Origin: Pseudomonas gingeri
Lineage (GTDB): Bacteria > Pseudomonadota > Gammaproteobacteria > Pseudomonadales > Pseudomonadaceae
NCBI RefSeq assembly: GCF_013385635.1
Contig: NZ_JACAPR010000023.1
Location: 1 to 64,000 of the forward strand
Reading direction: 5' to 3'
Length of the DNA stretch: 64,000 nt
Shown: positions 55,501 through 63,689 of the stretch, in pieces
Layout: each line of letters starts with the position of its first letter
How positions within the stretch are numbered: the first letter of the stretch is position 1
Made by a program: the position numbers and the translations under genes
Notes under the pieces: model-generated
The model's database searches: none
Seen by the model: the letters and a program-made list of their open reading frames with translations, nothing else
Told to the model about the DNA's origin: nothing

Positions 55501-56151
55501 GGCCAGCGCGTCGAGTCGTTCCAGACGGCGCAAGCAGCGCTGCTGGCCTGGCAGAGCGGACACTTCGACCTGGTGATCAGCGATTGCAACATGCCCGGGA
55601 TGAGCGGCTATGAGTTGGCTGAGGCGCTGCGGCGGTTGGAGTTCGAGGAGCAGCGTCCGGCCTGCCTGATTGTCGGGTGCACGGCCAACGCCATGAGCGA
55701 TGAGCGGCAACGCTGCCTGCGGGCCGGCATGAACGATCTGCTGGTCAAGCCCGTGGTCCTCGATGACCTGGCCCGCCTGCTGGCGGATATCGCGCCCCGG
55801 GAAAAATCCTTCGATATCCAGACGCTGCGGAATATGACGCTGGCCGATACCGAGGTGTTGCAGCGCATGCTGCTGGAGCTCTGGAAGAACCTGCGGGAGG
55901 AGCGCGACGAACTGGAAACGATGGTAGGCCGGACTGACTGGGAAGGCGTGGCGATGTCCGTGCACCGCCTCAAGGGGATCGCCTCCCTGGTCGATGCCAT
56001 CGCCCTGGCGCGGGCCTGTGTCGACATGGACGGTTGCCTGCGCCTGCGGGCGGCCGAGCGGTTGCAGCCGCAATGGCAGGTACTCAAGGCGGCGATCGAT
56101 CAGGTGATCGGCGACATCGAGCCGGGCCTGCAAGAGGGGGCGGTACTTTAG
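52549..56151 (+). CDS. BvgS/RocS1-like unorthodox sensor histidine kinase
   Basis: A 1200-residue membrane sensor. Signal sequence (1-31), two tandem periplasmic SBP_bac_3 (Venus flytrap) domains (about 57-282 and 290-515), one membrane helix (about 536-556), PAS domain (about 575-690), HisKA with His722 (MSHEIRTPMGAIIG), HATPase with Asn837 and Asn841 plus DSGRGIG and GTGLGLSI, receiver with Asp1012 and Lys1067, and HPt with His1139 (HRLKGIAS). All phosphorelay residues are intact. The layout equals P. aeruginosa RocS1 and Bordetella BvgS. The ligand is unknown. The next gene encodes a receiver-EAL protein, and the likely DNA-binding partner is convergent at 57484. Confidence 0.93.
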   Translation: MVFQRRSLHSTLAWLLLALLASLSGHSMAAQGLPFSLPASFVELDRLPLSADERHWLGAERILRVGISVADYEPVDITNDRNRYQGISADYVGLIRDRLGVAVEVIGFAERDQAVEALRNGQIDFLTSANGFERGVPELAFSSDYMPDRSVIVTRSETPGLGDLKDRKVVLLEGYADAQVVHATYPGSRIILAPTLYSALEALAQGEVDAFIGNEVIVRAYKTIRPYMGLQIRGQSALPPIGFAFATRKSQPLLSGLIQRALDSIDEATQREILARWTTGFGSDITQPRVNLTPAELAWIDKHPRVVVASQQYPPHIYKDGHDRWVGLNADLLARISRMTGLQFVFEESFSTMQTIGMLKEGKAMMNGSLAESPERKAFLNFTYAFGGSSWVFVVPVNDSPLGSFKQLSGRVLALPEGHALQTMIRREHPDVVLRSVRTPEEARALVENGEAAATIQSDAWAYLYPPGRLKVGRSVEGLWSADSFSVVKTSPELLSILNKSLEAFPVAELRALRIKWLGAVPVAPPPSVWKRVPRWVYGLAGAMLLLGVVSLAWNRRLNIQIRQRRQAEQELNDRLAFQRALLDGIPNPIFVRDLQGRLITCNRSYEQGLSTTLEQVQGRRVTETGMLPEEVARQLHDEFVQLLDDQQPVFKDRRLEFISGSIDVYQWMVPFYSAEAQLQGLLGGWIDITERKRLEAQLTEARRQAEQASEAKSAFLATMSHEIRTPMGAIIGLLEVEREQALARGQAFSQGLQVAYQSARELTTLIGDSLDLAKIEAGRMRLDLQPTDLKHFLEGVVRLFQAQAGEKGIELSLDIEPLFVDDHRLDPLRLRQVLHNLIGNALKFTHEGFVRVRVVRLAQSADIDHLCIAIEDSGRGIGPEQQAALFTPFMQVRGETDEEYRGTGLGLSICKQLVELMGGDIELQSHAGQGTQVRLELPLQREARRSTPVPQLDTRSELPALNVLIVDDLSANRLVLHQQLAVLGQRVESFQTAQAALLAWQSGHFDLVISDCNMPGMSGYELAEALRRLEFEEQRPACLIVGCTANAMSDERQRCLRAGMNDLLVKPVVLDDLARLLADIAPREKSFDIQTLRNMTLADTEVLQRMLLELWKNLREERDELETMVGRTDWEGVAMSVHRLKGIASLVDAIALARACVDMDGCLRLRAAERLQPQWQVLKAAIDQVIGDIEPGLQEGAVL

Positions 56152-56238
56152 GACTTGTCCTATGGGGAGCGCTCGCTCCCCTGGCTAAGGTGGAAAGCCA
56201 TTGCGGATAACGACCGCTTCAACCTGCGGAGATCATCG

Positions 56239-57477
56239 ATGCGTGCACTCAAGATCCTGGTTCTTGAAGACAACCCCTTTCAACTGATGGCGTTGCACCA
56301 GATGCTCAATGCCAACGGTGTCTTCGATGTGCTGACGGCTGAAAGCGTCGAGAGTGCCCGGCAGTCCCTGGCCAATCGCGGGCCGGTGGATGTTGCCATC
56401 TGCGACCTGTCCCTGGAGGGTGGTGATGGCTTGCAACTGATCCGACACCTGGCGGAGACGCGTGAGGCCCAGGCGCTGATCATCCTCAGCAGTCTCGACC
56501 AGAAGGTGCGCGAAGGGGCGGCACATATGGCCCGGCAGCAAGGATTGCATGTGCTGGGTTGTCTGCTGAAGCCGGCGTCGGCGGCGATCCTGGGCGAGTT
56601 GCTGGCGACCTACCAGCAACGCTTCGGCCGCCAGCGTCCGGGGCTGCCGCTGGCCCAGGTCTGTGAATTGCTGTCGTTGCACGAGCTGCAGGCGGGTGCC
56701 GGGCCCCGGGCGATCCAGCAGTATTGCAGCGCCCACTTTCAGCCCAAGGTGACGTGTGACGGTCGGGTGCAGGGGGTCGAGGCGCTGGCTCGCTGGCAGC
56801 ATCCGGAGCAGGGCATGCTGTTGCCGGCCACGTTCATGCCGGTGCTTGAGTATGCGGGGCTCTCGGAAGCCCTTGCCTGGCACATGCTCGAACAGGCCAT
56901 CGGGCTGTCGGTCGAGGTGTATCTGGGTACGGACGAGTATTTGCCGGTGGCGGTGAATATTCCGGGGCTGATGGTCGAACAGGCGGATTTCGCCGAGCGT
57001 TTGAACGAACTGCTGGAGCGTTTTCACCTGCCCGCCGAATGGTTGACGCTGGAGGTGGTCGACAGTGGTGAATGCACCGCCGAGGCGGCCCAGGTCGAGG
57101 GCATGCTGCGCCTGCGGATGCTCGGTTGCCAGCTGTCGATCGGCGATTTTGGCGTTGCCGGTGCGGGCTTGCAGAAGCTGCTCGAACTGCCTTTCTCGGA
57201 GTTGACGATCGCCCCGCGGTTTGTCACCGGCATGGCCGAGGACTCGCGCAAGCGTTCGATCGTCGCAGGGATCCTGAGCATGGCGAAGGGCATGAACCTG
57301 CGGGTGGTGATCACCGGAATTGAAACCGATGAGGAATACCGCTTGATCCAGGAACTGGGCGACCTGCTTGTCCAGGGGCGATTGATTGCCGCGCCCATGA
57401 GCCGGGCCGAGTTGCTGCCCTGGTTGCGCATGGCCGGTCGGGTGGTTGTCGCGGAGCATGAGCAGCAACCCGGCTGA
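56239..57477 (+). CDS. Receiver-EAL protein, RocR-like, with degenerate EAL site
   Basis: A 412-residue protein. Receiver (1-125) with Glu10/Asp11, phospho-Asp56 and LLKP lysine. EAL domain (about 165-405): Glu181 of EAL, Asn240, Glu272, Asp303 and Gln379 are kept. The first Asp of the DDFG motif is Gly302, the catalytic Lys is Thr323 (LTIAPRFV instead of LKIDxxFV), and the Glu of VAEGVET is Thr359 (VITGIET). Loop 6 is also changed (GDFGVAGAG). Phosphodiesterase activity is therefore unlikely. ATG 56239 with GGAG seven bases upstream; the frame opens earlier at 56155. It follows the sensor gene by 87 bases. Confidence 0.92.
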   Translation: MRALKILVLEDNPFQLMALHQMLNANGVFDVLTAESVESARQSLANRGPVDVAICDLSLEGGDGLQLIRHLAETREAQALIILSSLDQKVREGAAHMARQQGLHVLGCLLKPASAAILGELLATYQQRFGRQRPGLPLAQVCELLSLHELQAGAGPRAIQQYCSAHFQPKVTCDGRVQGVEALARWQHPEQGMLLPATFMPVLEYAGLSEALAWHMLEQAIGLSVEVYLGTDEYLPVAVNIPGLMVEQADFAERLNELLERFHLPAEWLTLEVVDSGECTAEAAQVEGMLRLRMLGCQLSIGDFGVAGAGLQKLLELPFSELTIAPRFVTGMAEDSRKRSIVAGILSMAKGMNLRVVITGIETDEEYRLIQELGDLLVQGRLIAAPMSRAELLPWLRMAGRVVVAEHEQQPG

Positions 57478-57483
57478 CGGCGA

Positions 57484-58146
57484 TCAGGACAGCCCGTGTT
57501 CCTGCAGGTAGAGAAACAGGGCGGCATCATTGGACAGGCCGAGCTTGCGCATGGCACTGACTTTCTGGGCGCTGACGGTCTGCTTGCTGCGACACAACCT
57601 GGCGGCGATCTCGCCCACCGTGCGACCCGCCGCCAGGAGACGGGTGACCTCCAGTTCCCGTGGTGACAACTGCTCCTGGTCGCCCAACCGATGGCTGCCG
57701 ATTTCCCCGGCTTGCGCCAGGGTCTGGCGCACCGACTTGGCGACGAACGCCTTGCGTTGTCGCACATGATGGATCGCCACCGGCAGTTCGGCGGCGAGAC
57801 TGGCCTTGCTCAACAGTCCCATGACGCCCAGGTCCAGGATGTAGCGGAACAGCCCGGCATTGTTGAGCATGGTGACCACCAGGATCGGCAGGTCAGGGTA
57901 GTGTCGGACCAGGGCCTCGATCATTCGCAGGCCGTCATTCTGATCCGCTGTCGGCATCATGAAATCGGTGATCAGCACGTCGCACGGGCACTCGCCGAGC
58001 AGGTCGAAGAGCGCCTGTGGGGTGCTGGCTTCGCCGACCACGCTCAAGCCGGGGTCGCGCTCCAGTACGGCGCGCAAGCCAATCAGGAAAATCGGGTGAT
58101 CATCCGCCAGGACAATCCGTAGTGGCGTGGGTGGGGGTGAACTCAA
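57484..58146 (-). CDS. NarL/LuxR-type response regulator, RocA1/BvgA-like
   Basis: A 220-residue response regulator: receiver with Asp15/Asp16 and phospho-Asp61 (LITDFMMP), then a LuxR-type HTH (LSPRELEVTRLLAAGRTVGE, SKQTVSAQKVSAMRKLG). Start set at TTG 58146 (MSSPPPTPLRIV) because GGAG lies seven bases upstream; the longer frame to 58197 would add an unlikely His/Arg-rich leader. It is convergent with the receiver-EAL gene, six bases between stops, as recalled for rocR/rocA1. Probably the transcriptional output of the sensor. Confidence 0.92.
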   Translation of the reverse strand: MSSPPPTPLRIVLADDHPIFLIGLRAVLERDPGLSVVGEASTPQALFDLLGECPCDVLITDFMMPTADQNDGLRMIEALVRHYPDLPILVVTMLNNAGLFRYILDLGVMGLLSKASLAAELPVAIHHVRQRKAFVAKSVRQTLAQAGEIGSHRLGDQEQLSPRELEVTRLLAAGRTVGEIAARLCRSKQTVSAQKVSAMRKLGLSNDAALFLYLQEHGLS

Positions 58147-58458
58147 GACAGGTCTCCGGTGAACGCGACGGTGAGGCGGGTGAGAACAGGGCAACAAACC
58201 AGATGCCTCGCTGCATGTCTGTGAGCAAAGCCGACGCGGCCTGTAGTAAAAGGCTTAAAAGCCATTGATCTGATTCTAGCCAGTGCGGCCCCTGACTGTT
58301 TTTTCTCTGTCATCTTTCTCGTTCATGCTCGATAGACGTCGATCAGCTCGTGCGGCCCTGCGAGGACCAACGAACTTTCTTCTCTGACTGGCGGTCATTG
58401 ACTCCAGGTTCTCTTGTTTTCGACCTTCCGGGTTTTCGACTATTGAGTGGTGATCGAG

Positions 58459-58749
58459 ATGGAAAGTATCAGCCTGTTGCTCAACGAGGCATTGAGTCCG
58501 TATCCGGTGACCCTGACGCCATCCGGCGGCCATGGTGAGTGCTTGGTGAGTGTGAAGAGTGTTGCCGGCCTACTGCTGGTGGAGCGTGAAGTCAATCAGG
58601 CGCAACTGACGGACAAGCGTCTGCTGACGGACGTGGTCGATGGCTTGCATCGTGATCTTCGAATCGCCGAGGGGCGCCTGGAGCCCTGCGTGATTGCTGC
58701 CCTGCGTAATGCCGCCGAACACCGGGTGTTCCGCGCCGCCGGCCGTTAG
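58459..58749 (+). CDS. DUF3509 domain-containing protein
   Basis: A 96-residue small protein of the Pseudomonas DUF3509 type. Its start region is MESISLLLNEALSPYPVTL, with a central LLLVEREVNQAQL and the family-like LLTDVVDGLHRDLRIAEGRL. Function unknown. ATG 58459 chosen; GTG 58447 is possible. The roughly 310-base gap to the divergent response regulator (58147-58458) holds no other gene I can support. Confidence 0.75.
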   Translation: MESISLLLNEALSPYPVTLTPSGGHGECLVSVKSVAGLLLVEREVNQAQLTDKRLLTDVVDGLHRDLRIAEGRLEPCVIAALRNAAEHRVFRAAGR

Positions 58750-58863
58750 AATTTTTTTTGGAACCTTCCTTCCCAAGAGGGTGTCAGATTTTATAACGGC
58801 AAGAGCAGGCATTGTGCTCCGGTGTGTGTGGCTTGTCGTACTGGTCTTTGTAGGCCACGTTTA

Positions 58864-58900
58864 ACCCCGAGTCGTTTCCCCACTTCTCGGGGTTTCTTTT
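58864..58900 (+). terminator. Terminator after the DUF3509 gene
   Basis: Stem ACCCCGAG/CTCGGGGT with a 14-base loop, then TTTCTTTT. It also lies just beyond the end of the convergent solute-binding-like gene. Confidence 0.8.
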
Positions 58901-58912
58901 GCCCGCAATTTG

Positions 58913-59797
58913 TCATTGCTCTTCGGGTGCGAGGAAAAATTCCCTGGCGTCTTCCCGGTACTTGTCCCGTTCTGGCGGTGCAAGCCAGTGCGCATAGAGT
59001 TCGACCAGCGTCTGCCGGCGCAGTCCGCGCAGAATCTCGTTGATATGGGGAATCGCTGCCCGGCCTTGTGGGGTATTGGAGCAGGCGACACGGATGAACT
59101 GATAGTTGGCCGTGCCCTTGATGGGATAGAACACCAGGTCATCATCAGCGATCTGTTGCTGCTGGGCCTGATAGTGGATTTCCGCCCAGTAGCCAAGCAG
59201 TGCCTTCAATCGTCCCAGGCGTTGCATCTGCAACAGGCTGCCAAGGGCATCGTTGCCGTAGTGCGGGACCAGGTTTTGCGCGCGGGTGTGATGCAGCACG
59301 TCATCGATCGGATGGCCGTAGCTGCGTTCGGCGACGATACCCAGTTGCAGGCTGTTGCTGCCCAGCAGCGCAGCGAGATCGACCCGGCCGTCGAATACAA
59401 AGGGCGCGATCAGCGCCTGGTCGACCGGTCGAATCACCAGGCCATTGCTGGTGGTGCCCATGCTGGGGATGGAAAAGAGCATTTTCTGCGCCCGCGCCGC
59501 GTTCCACAGCAGCGCCGGGTCGCAGGTGAACAAAGGTCCGCCGAGCATCTGCATGCCTCGTGCCCGGTTGACCCGCAGCACCGTGTGCTCGTACTCCGGC
59601 AGCGCCGCCATCAACAGCGGCAGCATCCGGTCCACCGCCCCCTGGCCTTCTTTCGGGCCGTCGAAAATGCTCAGGGGCGGCAGGTCCCGCAGCAGCCAGG
59701 TCAAGGCCTCCCTGGCCTGGCCGGTTTGCGGCAGGGCACAGATCAGCACGGCCAACAGCGGGAGACCAAGGTGTCGCCACAAGGCACTGGGAGTCAT
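58913..59797 (-). CDS. Periplasmic solute-binding-like protein (TIGR02285 type)
   Basis: A 294-residue exported protein with a signal peptide (1-28, GQA-R). It resembles the SBP_bac_3-like TIGR02285 group: WLLRDLPPLSIFDG near the start, CDPALLWNAARAQKMLFS, and the C-terminal helix region LRGLRRQTLVELYAHWL. No transporter genes flank it, so it may serve as a sensor input rather than an ABC component. Function unknown. Confidence 0.78.
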   Translation of the reverse strand: MTPSALWRHLGLPLLAVLICALPQTGQAREALTWLLRDLPPLSIFDGPKEGQGAVDRMLPLLMAALPEYEHTVLRVNRARGMQMLGGPLFTCDPALLWNAARAQKMLFSIPSMGTTSNGLVIRPVDQALIAPFVFDGRVDLAALLGSNSLQLGIVAERSYGHPIDDVLHHTRAQNLVPHYGNDALGSLLQMQRLGRLKALLGYWAEIHYQAQQQQIADDDLVFYPIKGTANYQFIRVACSNTPQGRAAIPHINEILRGLRRQTLVELYAHWLAPPERDKYREDAREFFLAPEEQ

Positions 59798-59857
59798 GAG
59801 CTGGATACCTTCCCGGGTTCAAACCAGTCGTTGATGCACTTAGCAAGGCACGAGACG

Positions 59858-61057
59858 CTAGATGGCGCCGCTTTCACGCAGCCGTGCAATCGCTACCTTG
59901 TCATAACCGAGGCTGCCCAGCACCTCGCCATTGTGTTCGCCCAACTGCGGGCCGACCCATTCGCTGGAGCCCGGTGTCTGCGAGAGTTTCGGCACAATAC
60001 CGGGCATCTTGAAGTCCTTGCCGCCGGGCAGCTTGGCCTGCAGGAACATTTCCCGGGCGAGGAACTGCGGATCGCTGAACATGTCTTCGGCGCTGTAGAT
60101 ACGGCTGGCGGGGACATCGGCGCTGTTCAGGGCGGCGATCACCACGTCCAGGGGCAGTGAATTGACCCAGCGGTCGATCACCCCGTAGATCTCGTCGCGC
60201 CGGCTGTCACGCCCGTCGTTGCTGGTCAGCAGCGGGTCGTTCGCCAGGTCTTCACGGCCGATGGCCTGCATGAAACGCTTGAAGATCGCATCGCCGTTGG
60301 CGCCGATCTGCACGTGCCGGCCATCGGCCGTGGTGTGGATCGACGAGGGGGTGATGCCGGGCATGATATTGCCGGTGCGTTCGCGGATGAAACCGAACAC
60401 ATCGAATTCCGGGACCATGCTTTCCATCATCGCGAAGATGGCTTCATACAGCGCGACATCCACCACTTGCCCCTGGCCGCCGTTCACTTCGCGATGACGC
60501 AGTGCCATCAGGGCGCCAATCACGCCCCACAGCGCGGCAATCGAGTCGCCGATGGAAATCCCGGTACGCACCGGCGGGCGATCCTCGAAGCCGGTGATAT
60601 AGCGCAGCCCGCCCATGGACTCGCCGACCGCGCCAAACCCCGGCTGGTCCTTCATCGGTCCGGTCTGGCCGAATCCCGACAGGCGTACCATCACCAGCTT
60701 CGGGTTCAGCGCATGCAGGGTTTCCCAGCCCAGGCCAAGTTTTTCCAGGACGCCGGGGCGAAAGTTCTCGATCAGGATGTCGGCTTCGCCAAGCAACTGT
60801 TTGAGGATCGCCAGGCCGTCCGGATTCTTCAGGTTCAGTGTCAGGGATTTCTTGTTACGCGCCTGGACAAACCACCACAGTGACGTGCCTTCGTACAGCT
60901 TGCGCCATTTGCGCAACGGGTCGCCGCCGTCCGGCGATTCGACCTTGACCACCTCGGCGCCGAATTCGGCGCAGATCCGCGAGGCGAAAGGGCCGGCAAT
61001 CAGGGTTCCGAGCTCGATGACTTTCAGGCCGGAGAGGGGTTTGGCGGTGAACGGCAT
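59858..61057 (-). CDS. CaiB/BaiF family (type III) CoA-transferase
   Basis: A 399-residue CoA-transferase. Start region LSGLKVIELGTLIAGPFASR, ADILIENFRPGVLEKLGLG, SGFGQTGP, and the catalytic aspartate within GISIGDSIAALWG. It moves CoA between acyl donors and acceptors; the substrate pair cannot be told. There is no linked acyl-CoA dehydrogenase or racemase. Divergent from yaeQ. Confidence 0.92.
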   Translation of the reverse strand: MPFTAKPLSGLKVIELGTLIAGPFASRICAEFGAEVVKVESPDGGDPLRKWRKLYEGTSLWWFVQARNKKSLTLNLKNPDGLAILKQLLGEADILIENFRPGVLEKLGLGWETLHALNPKLVMVRLSGFGQTGPMKDQPGFGAVGESMGGLRYITGFEDRPPVRTGISIGDSIAALWGVIGALMALRHREVNGGQGQVVDVALYEAIFAMMESMVPEFDVFGFIRERTGNIMPGITPSSIHTTADGRHVQIGANGDAIFKRFMQAIGREDLANDPLLTSNDGRDSRRDEIYGVIDRWVNSLPLDVVIAALNSADVPASRIYSAEDMFSDPQFLAREMFLQAKLPGGKDFKMPGIVPKLSQTPGSSEWVGPQLGEHNGEVLGSLGYDKVAIARLRESGAI

Positions 61058-61196
61058 GGGCGATCCTGTAGGACAAGACGAGGGCAGTAGAGCCTTTTAA
61101 CATGACGCGCGCCATCTTCATAACCATCAACAGTCGTTGATTGACCCGCGTATCGGTTAGACTTGGCGCCTTTCCTCGTCTCTAGAAGCCCCGTTC

Positions 61197-61739
61197 ATGG
61201 CCCAGCCGTCCACGACCTACAAGTTCGAACTCAACCTCACCGACCTGGATCGCAGCGTCTACGAAAGCGTCAAGCAGACCATTGCCCGCCATCCTTCGGA
61301 AACGGAAGAGCGGATGACCGTGCGTTTGCTGGCCTACGCCCTCTGGTACAACGAACTGCTGGCTTTTGGTCGTGGTCTGTCGGAAGTGGATGAACCGGCC
61401 CTGTGGGAAAAAAGCCTGGATGATCGCGTCCTGCACTGGATCGAAGTCGGCCAGCCGGATGCCGATCGCCTGACCTGGTGCTCGCGTCGTACCGAGCGCA
61501 CCAGCCTGTTGGCCTACGGCAGTCTGCGGGTCTGGGAAACCAAGGTGGTCCCGGCGGTGAAGAACCTGAAAAACGTCAATATCGCCGCAGTGCCGCAGGA
61601 AGTCCTGGAAACCCTCGCCAAGGACATGCCGCGGGTCATCAAGTGGGACGTGATGATCAGCGAAGGCACGATCTTCGTCACCGACGATCGCGGCCAGCAT
61701 GAAGTCCAGCTCGAATGGCTGATGGGCGAGCGCGGTTAA
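61197..61739 (+). CDS. yaeQ: YaeQ family protein
   Basis: A 180-residue protein with the YaeQ start TTYKFELNLTDLDRSVYE, the HPSETEERMTVRLLAYAL motif and KWDVMISEGTIFVT. The fold is PD-(D/E)XK-like; YaeQ was reported as a multicopy suppressor of RfaH loss in E. coli, but its activity is unclear. It is 54 bases upstream of recJ, possibly in the same transcript. Confidence 0.93.
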   Translation: MAQPSTTYKFELNLTDLDRSVYESVKQTIARHPSETEERMTVRLLAYALWYNELLAFGRGLSEVDEPALWEKSLDDRVLHWIEVGQPDADRLTWCSRRTERTSLLAYGSLRVWETKVVPAVKNLKNVNIAAVPQEVLETLAKDMPRVIKWDVMISEGTIFVTDDRGQHEVQLEWLMGERG

Positions 61740-61793
61740 GCGCGGCGCCGCCGTTTCAACTCCTGTGTATTGAAGAGAACGTCCGCCAACGCC

Positions 61794-63503
61794 ATGCGTA
61801 TCGAACCCCGCCCGCTGCCCGCCACCCTGCCTTTTCTCGGCGACCTGCCGCCACTGCTGACCCGTTTGTACGCGGCGCGGGGGGTCGAATCGGCTGCCGA
61901 GCTGGACAAGAGCCTGGCGCGCTTGATTCCCTTCCAGCAACTCAAGGGGATCGACGCCGCGGTTGACCTGCTGGTGGTGGCGCTGGAGCAGCGCCAGCGG
62001 ATCCTGATCGTCGGCGACTTCGACGCCGATGGCGCGACCGCCAGCACCGTGGGCTTACTGGGCCTGCGCCTGCTGGGCGCGGCCCATGTCGATTACCTGG
62101 TGCCGAACCGTTTCGAGTACGGCTACGGCCTGACCCCGGAAATCGTCGCCGTGGCGTTGCAGCGCGAGCCGCAATTGCTGATCACCGTCGACAACGGCAT
62201 CTCCAGTATCGAAGGGGTGCTGGCGGCCAAGGCGGCTGGCCTGAAGGTGCTGGTGACCGATCACCACTTGCCGGGCAACGAACTGCCGGCGGCCGATGCC
62301 ATCGTCAACCCGAACCAGCCCGGTTGCGAGTTTCCGAGCAAGGCGCTGGCCGGGGTCGGGGTGATCTTTTATGTGCTGATGGCCCTGCGCGCGCGTCTGC
62401 GCGGCCTGGGCCGGTATGAAAACCAGCCGCAGCCGAATATCGGTGAACTGCTCGATCTGGTGGCGTTGGGCAGCGTGGCCGATGTGGTGCCGCTGGACGC
62501 CAACAACCGCATCCTGGTGCATCAGGGTCTGGAGCGTATCCGCGCCGGTCGGGCCCGGCCGGGGCTCAAAGCGATCCTCGAAGTGGCCAAGCGCGATCAC
62601 TCGCGCCTGACCTCCACCGACCTGGGGTTTATCCTCGGCCCGCGCCTGAACGCGGCGGGACGCCTGGACGACATGAGCCTGGGCATCGAGTGCCTGCTGG
62701 CCGAAGACCCGGCATTGGCCCAGGAAATGGCCACCCAGCTGGATGAAATGAACAAGGACCGCAAGTCCATCGAGCAGGGCATGCAGCGCGAAGCCCTGGC
62801 GCAGCTCAAGGACTTGCCGGTGGAGTCGATGCCGTTCGGCCTGTGCCTGTTCGATCCGGACTGGCACCAGGGGGTGATCGGGATTCTCGCCTCACGCATG
62901 AAAGAGCGTTATCACCGCCCGACCATCGCCTTCGCCGATGCTGGCGACGGCATGCTCAAGGGCTCCGGTCGTTCGGTCGCCGGGTTCCACATTCGCGATG
63001 CCCTGAGCGTGGTGGCGGCGCAGCACCCGGACCTGATGGGCAAGTACGGTGGCCACGCCATGGCCGCCGGCCTGAGCCTGCCGCAGGAAAACTTCCCGCT
63101 GTTCGCCGAAGCCTTCGATGCCGAAGTGCGTCGTCAGCTCAGCGAGGAAGACCTGACCGGACGCTTGCAGACCGACGGTACGCTGGCCCTGGAAGAGTTC
63201 AACCTGGAACTGGCGCGGGCCCTGCGTAACGCCGGCCCCTGGGGCCAGCATTTCCCCGAACCGTTGTTCCACGGGGTATTCCAGCTGGTGGAAAAGCGCA
63301 TCGTCGGCGAGCGGCATCTGAAGGTGGTGCTGAAAAGCGAGTGTGGCTCGGTGAAGCTCGATGGCATTGCCTTTGGCATCGACCCGGAAATCTGGGCAAA
63401 CGCACGGGTCGACTGGGTCGAGCTGGCCTACAAGCTCGATCTCAACGAGTTCCGTGGCAAGGAAAGCGTGCAACTGATGATTGCCCACATCGAACCGCGC
63501 TGA
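61794..63503 (+). CDS. recJ: Single-stranded-DNA-specific exonuclease RecJ
   Basis: A 569-residue DHH-family 5'-3' ssDNA exonuclease for recombination and mismatch repair. Catalytic motifs: VGDFDADGATAST, VDNGISS, TDHHLPG (DHH), then GLRGxR-like GPRLNAAGRLDDM, and the DHHA1 domain with GKYGGHAMAAGLSL. C-terminal OB-type domain. ATG 61794 (MRIEPRPLP) is the family start; an in-frame TTG at 61770 is less likely. Confidence 0.97.
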   Translation: MRIEPRPLPATLPFLGDLPPLLTRLYAARGVESAAELDKSLARLIPFQQLKGIDAAVDLLVVALEQRQRILIVGDFDADGATASTVGLLGLRLLGAAHVDYLVPNRFEYGYGLTPEIVAVALQREPQLLITVDNGISSIEGVLAAKAAGLKVLVTDHHLPGNELPAADAIVNPNQPGCEFPSKALAGVGVIFYVLMALRARLRGLGRYENQPQPNIGELLDLVALGSVADVVPLDANNRILVHQGLERIRAGRARPGLKAILEVAKRDHSRLTSTDLGFILGPRLNAAGRLDDMSLGIECLLAEDPALAQEMATQLDEMNKDRKSIEQGMQREALAQLKDLPVESMPFGLCLFDPDWHQGVIGILASRMKERYHRPTIAFADAGDGMLKGSGRSVAGFHIRDALSVVAAQHPDLMGKYGGHAMAAGLSLPQENFPLFAEAFDAEVRRQLSEEDLTGRLQTDGTLALEEFNLELARALRNAGPWGQHFPEPLFHGVFQLVEKRIVGERHLKVVLKSECGSVKLDGIAFGIDPEIWANARVDWVELAYKLDLNEFRGKESVQLMIAHIEPR

Positions 63504-63689
63504 GCTTTAAATCGGCTGAACCCTCCGGCGTCCGTCATTGTCGACTAGGCTCTAAGCACTGTCTGAATGGTCTTGTGACGTTGTCTTCCTTATTGACCCG
63601 CCGGGGGGGCGGACGCCCACTTTTTCCTGTCACTCGTCGACGTTCTCACAGAACCCTGGAGCCAGCCCACTTGATTTGAGAGGTGCCCC

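Noticed and set aside
53791..56133. A 780-codon minus-strand frame opposite the sensor kinase
   Set aside because: Shadow frame; the plus strand encodes an intact multi-domain kinase.
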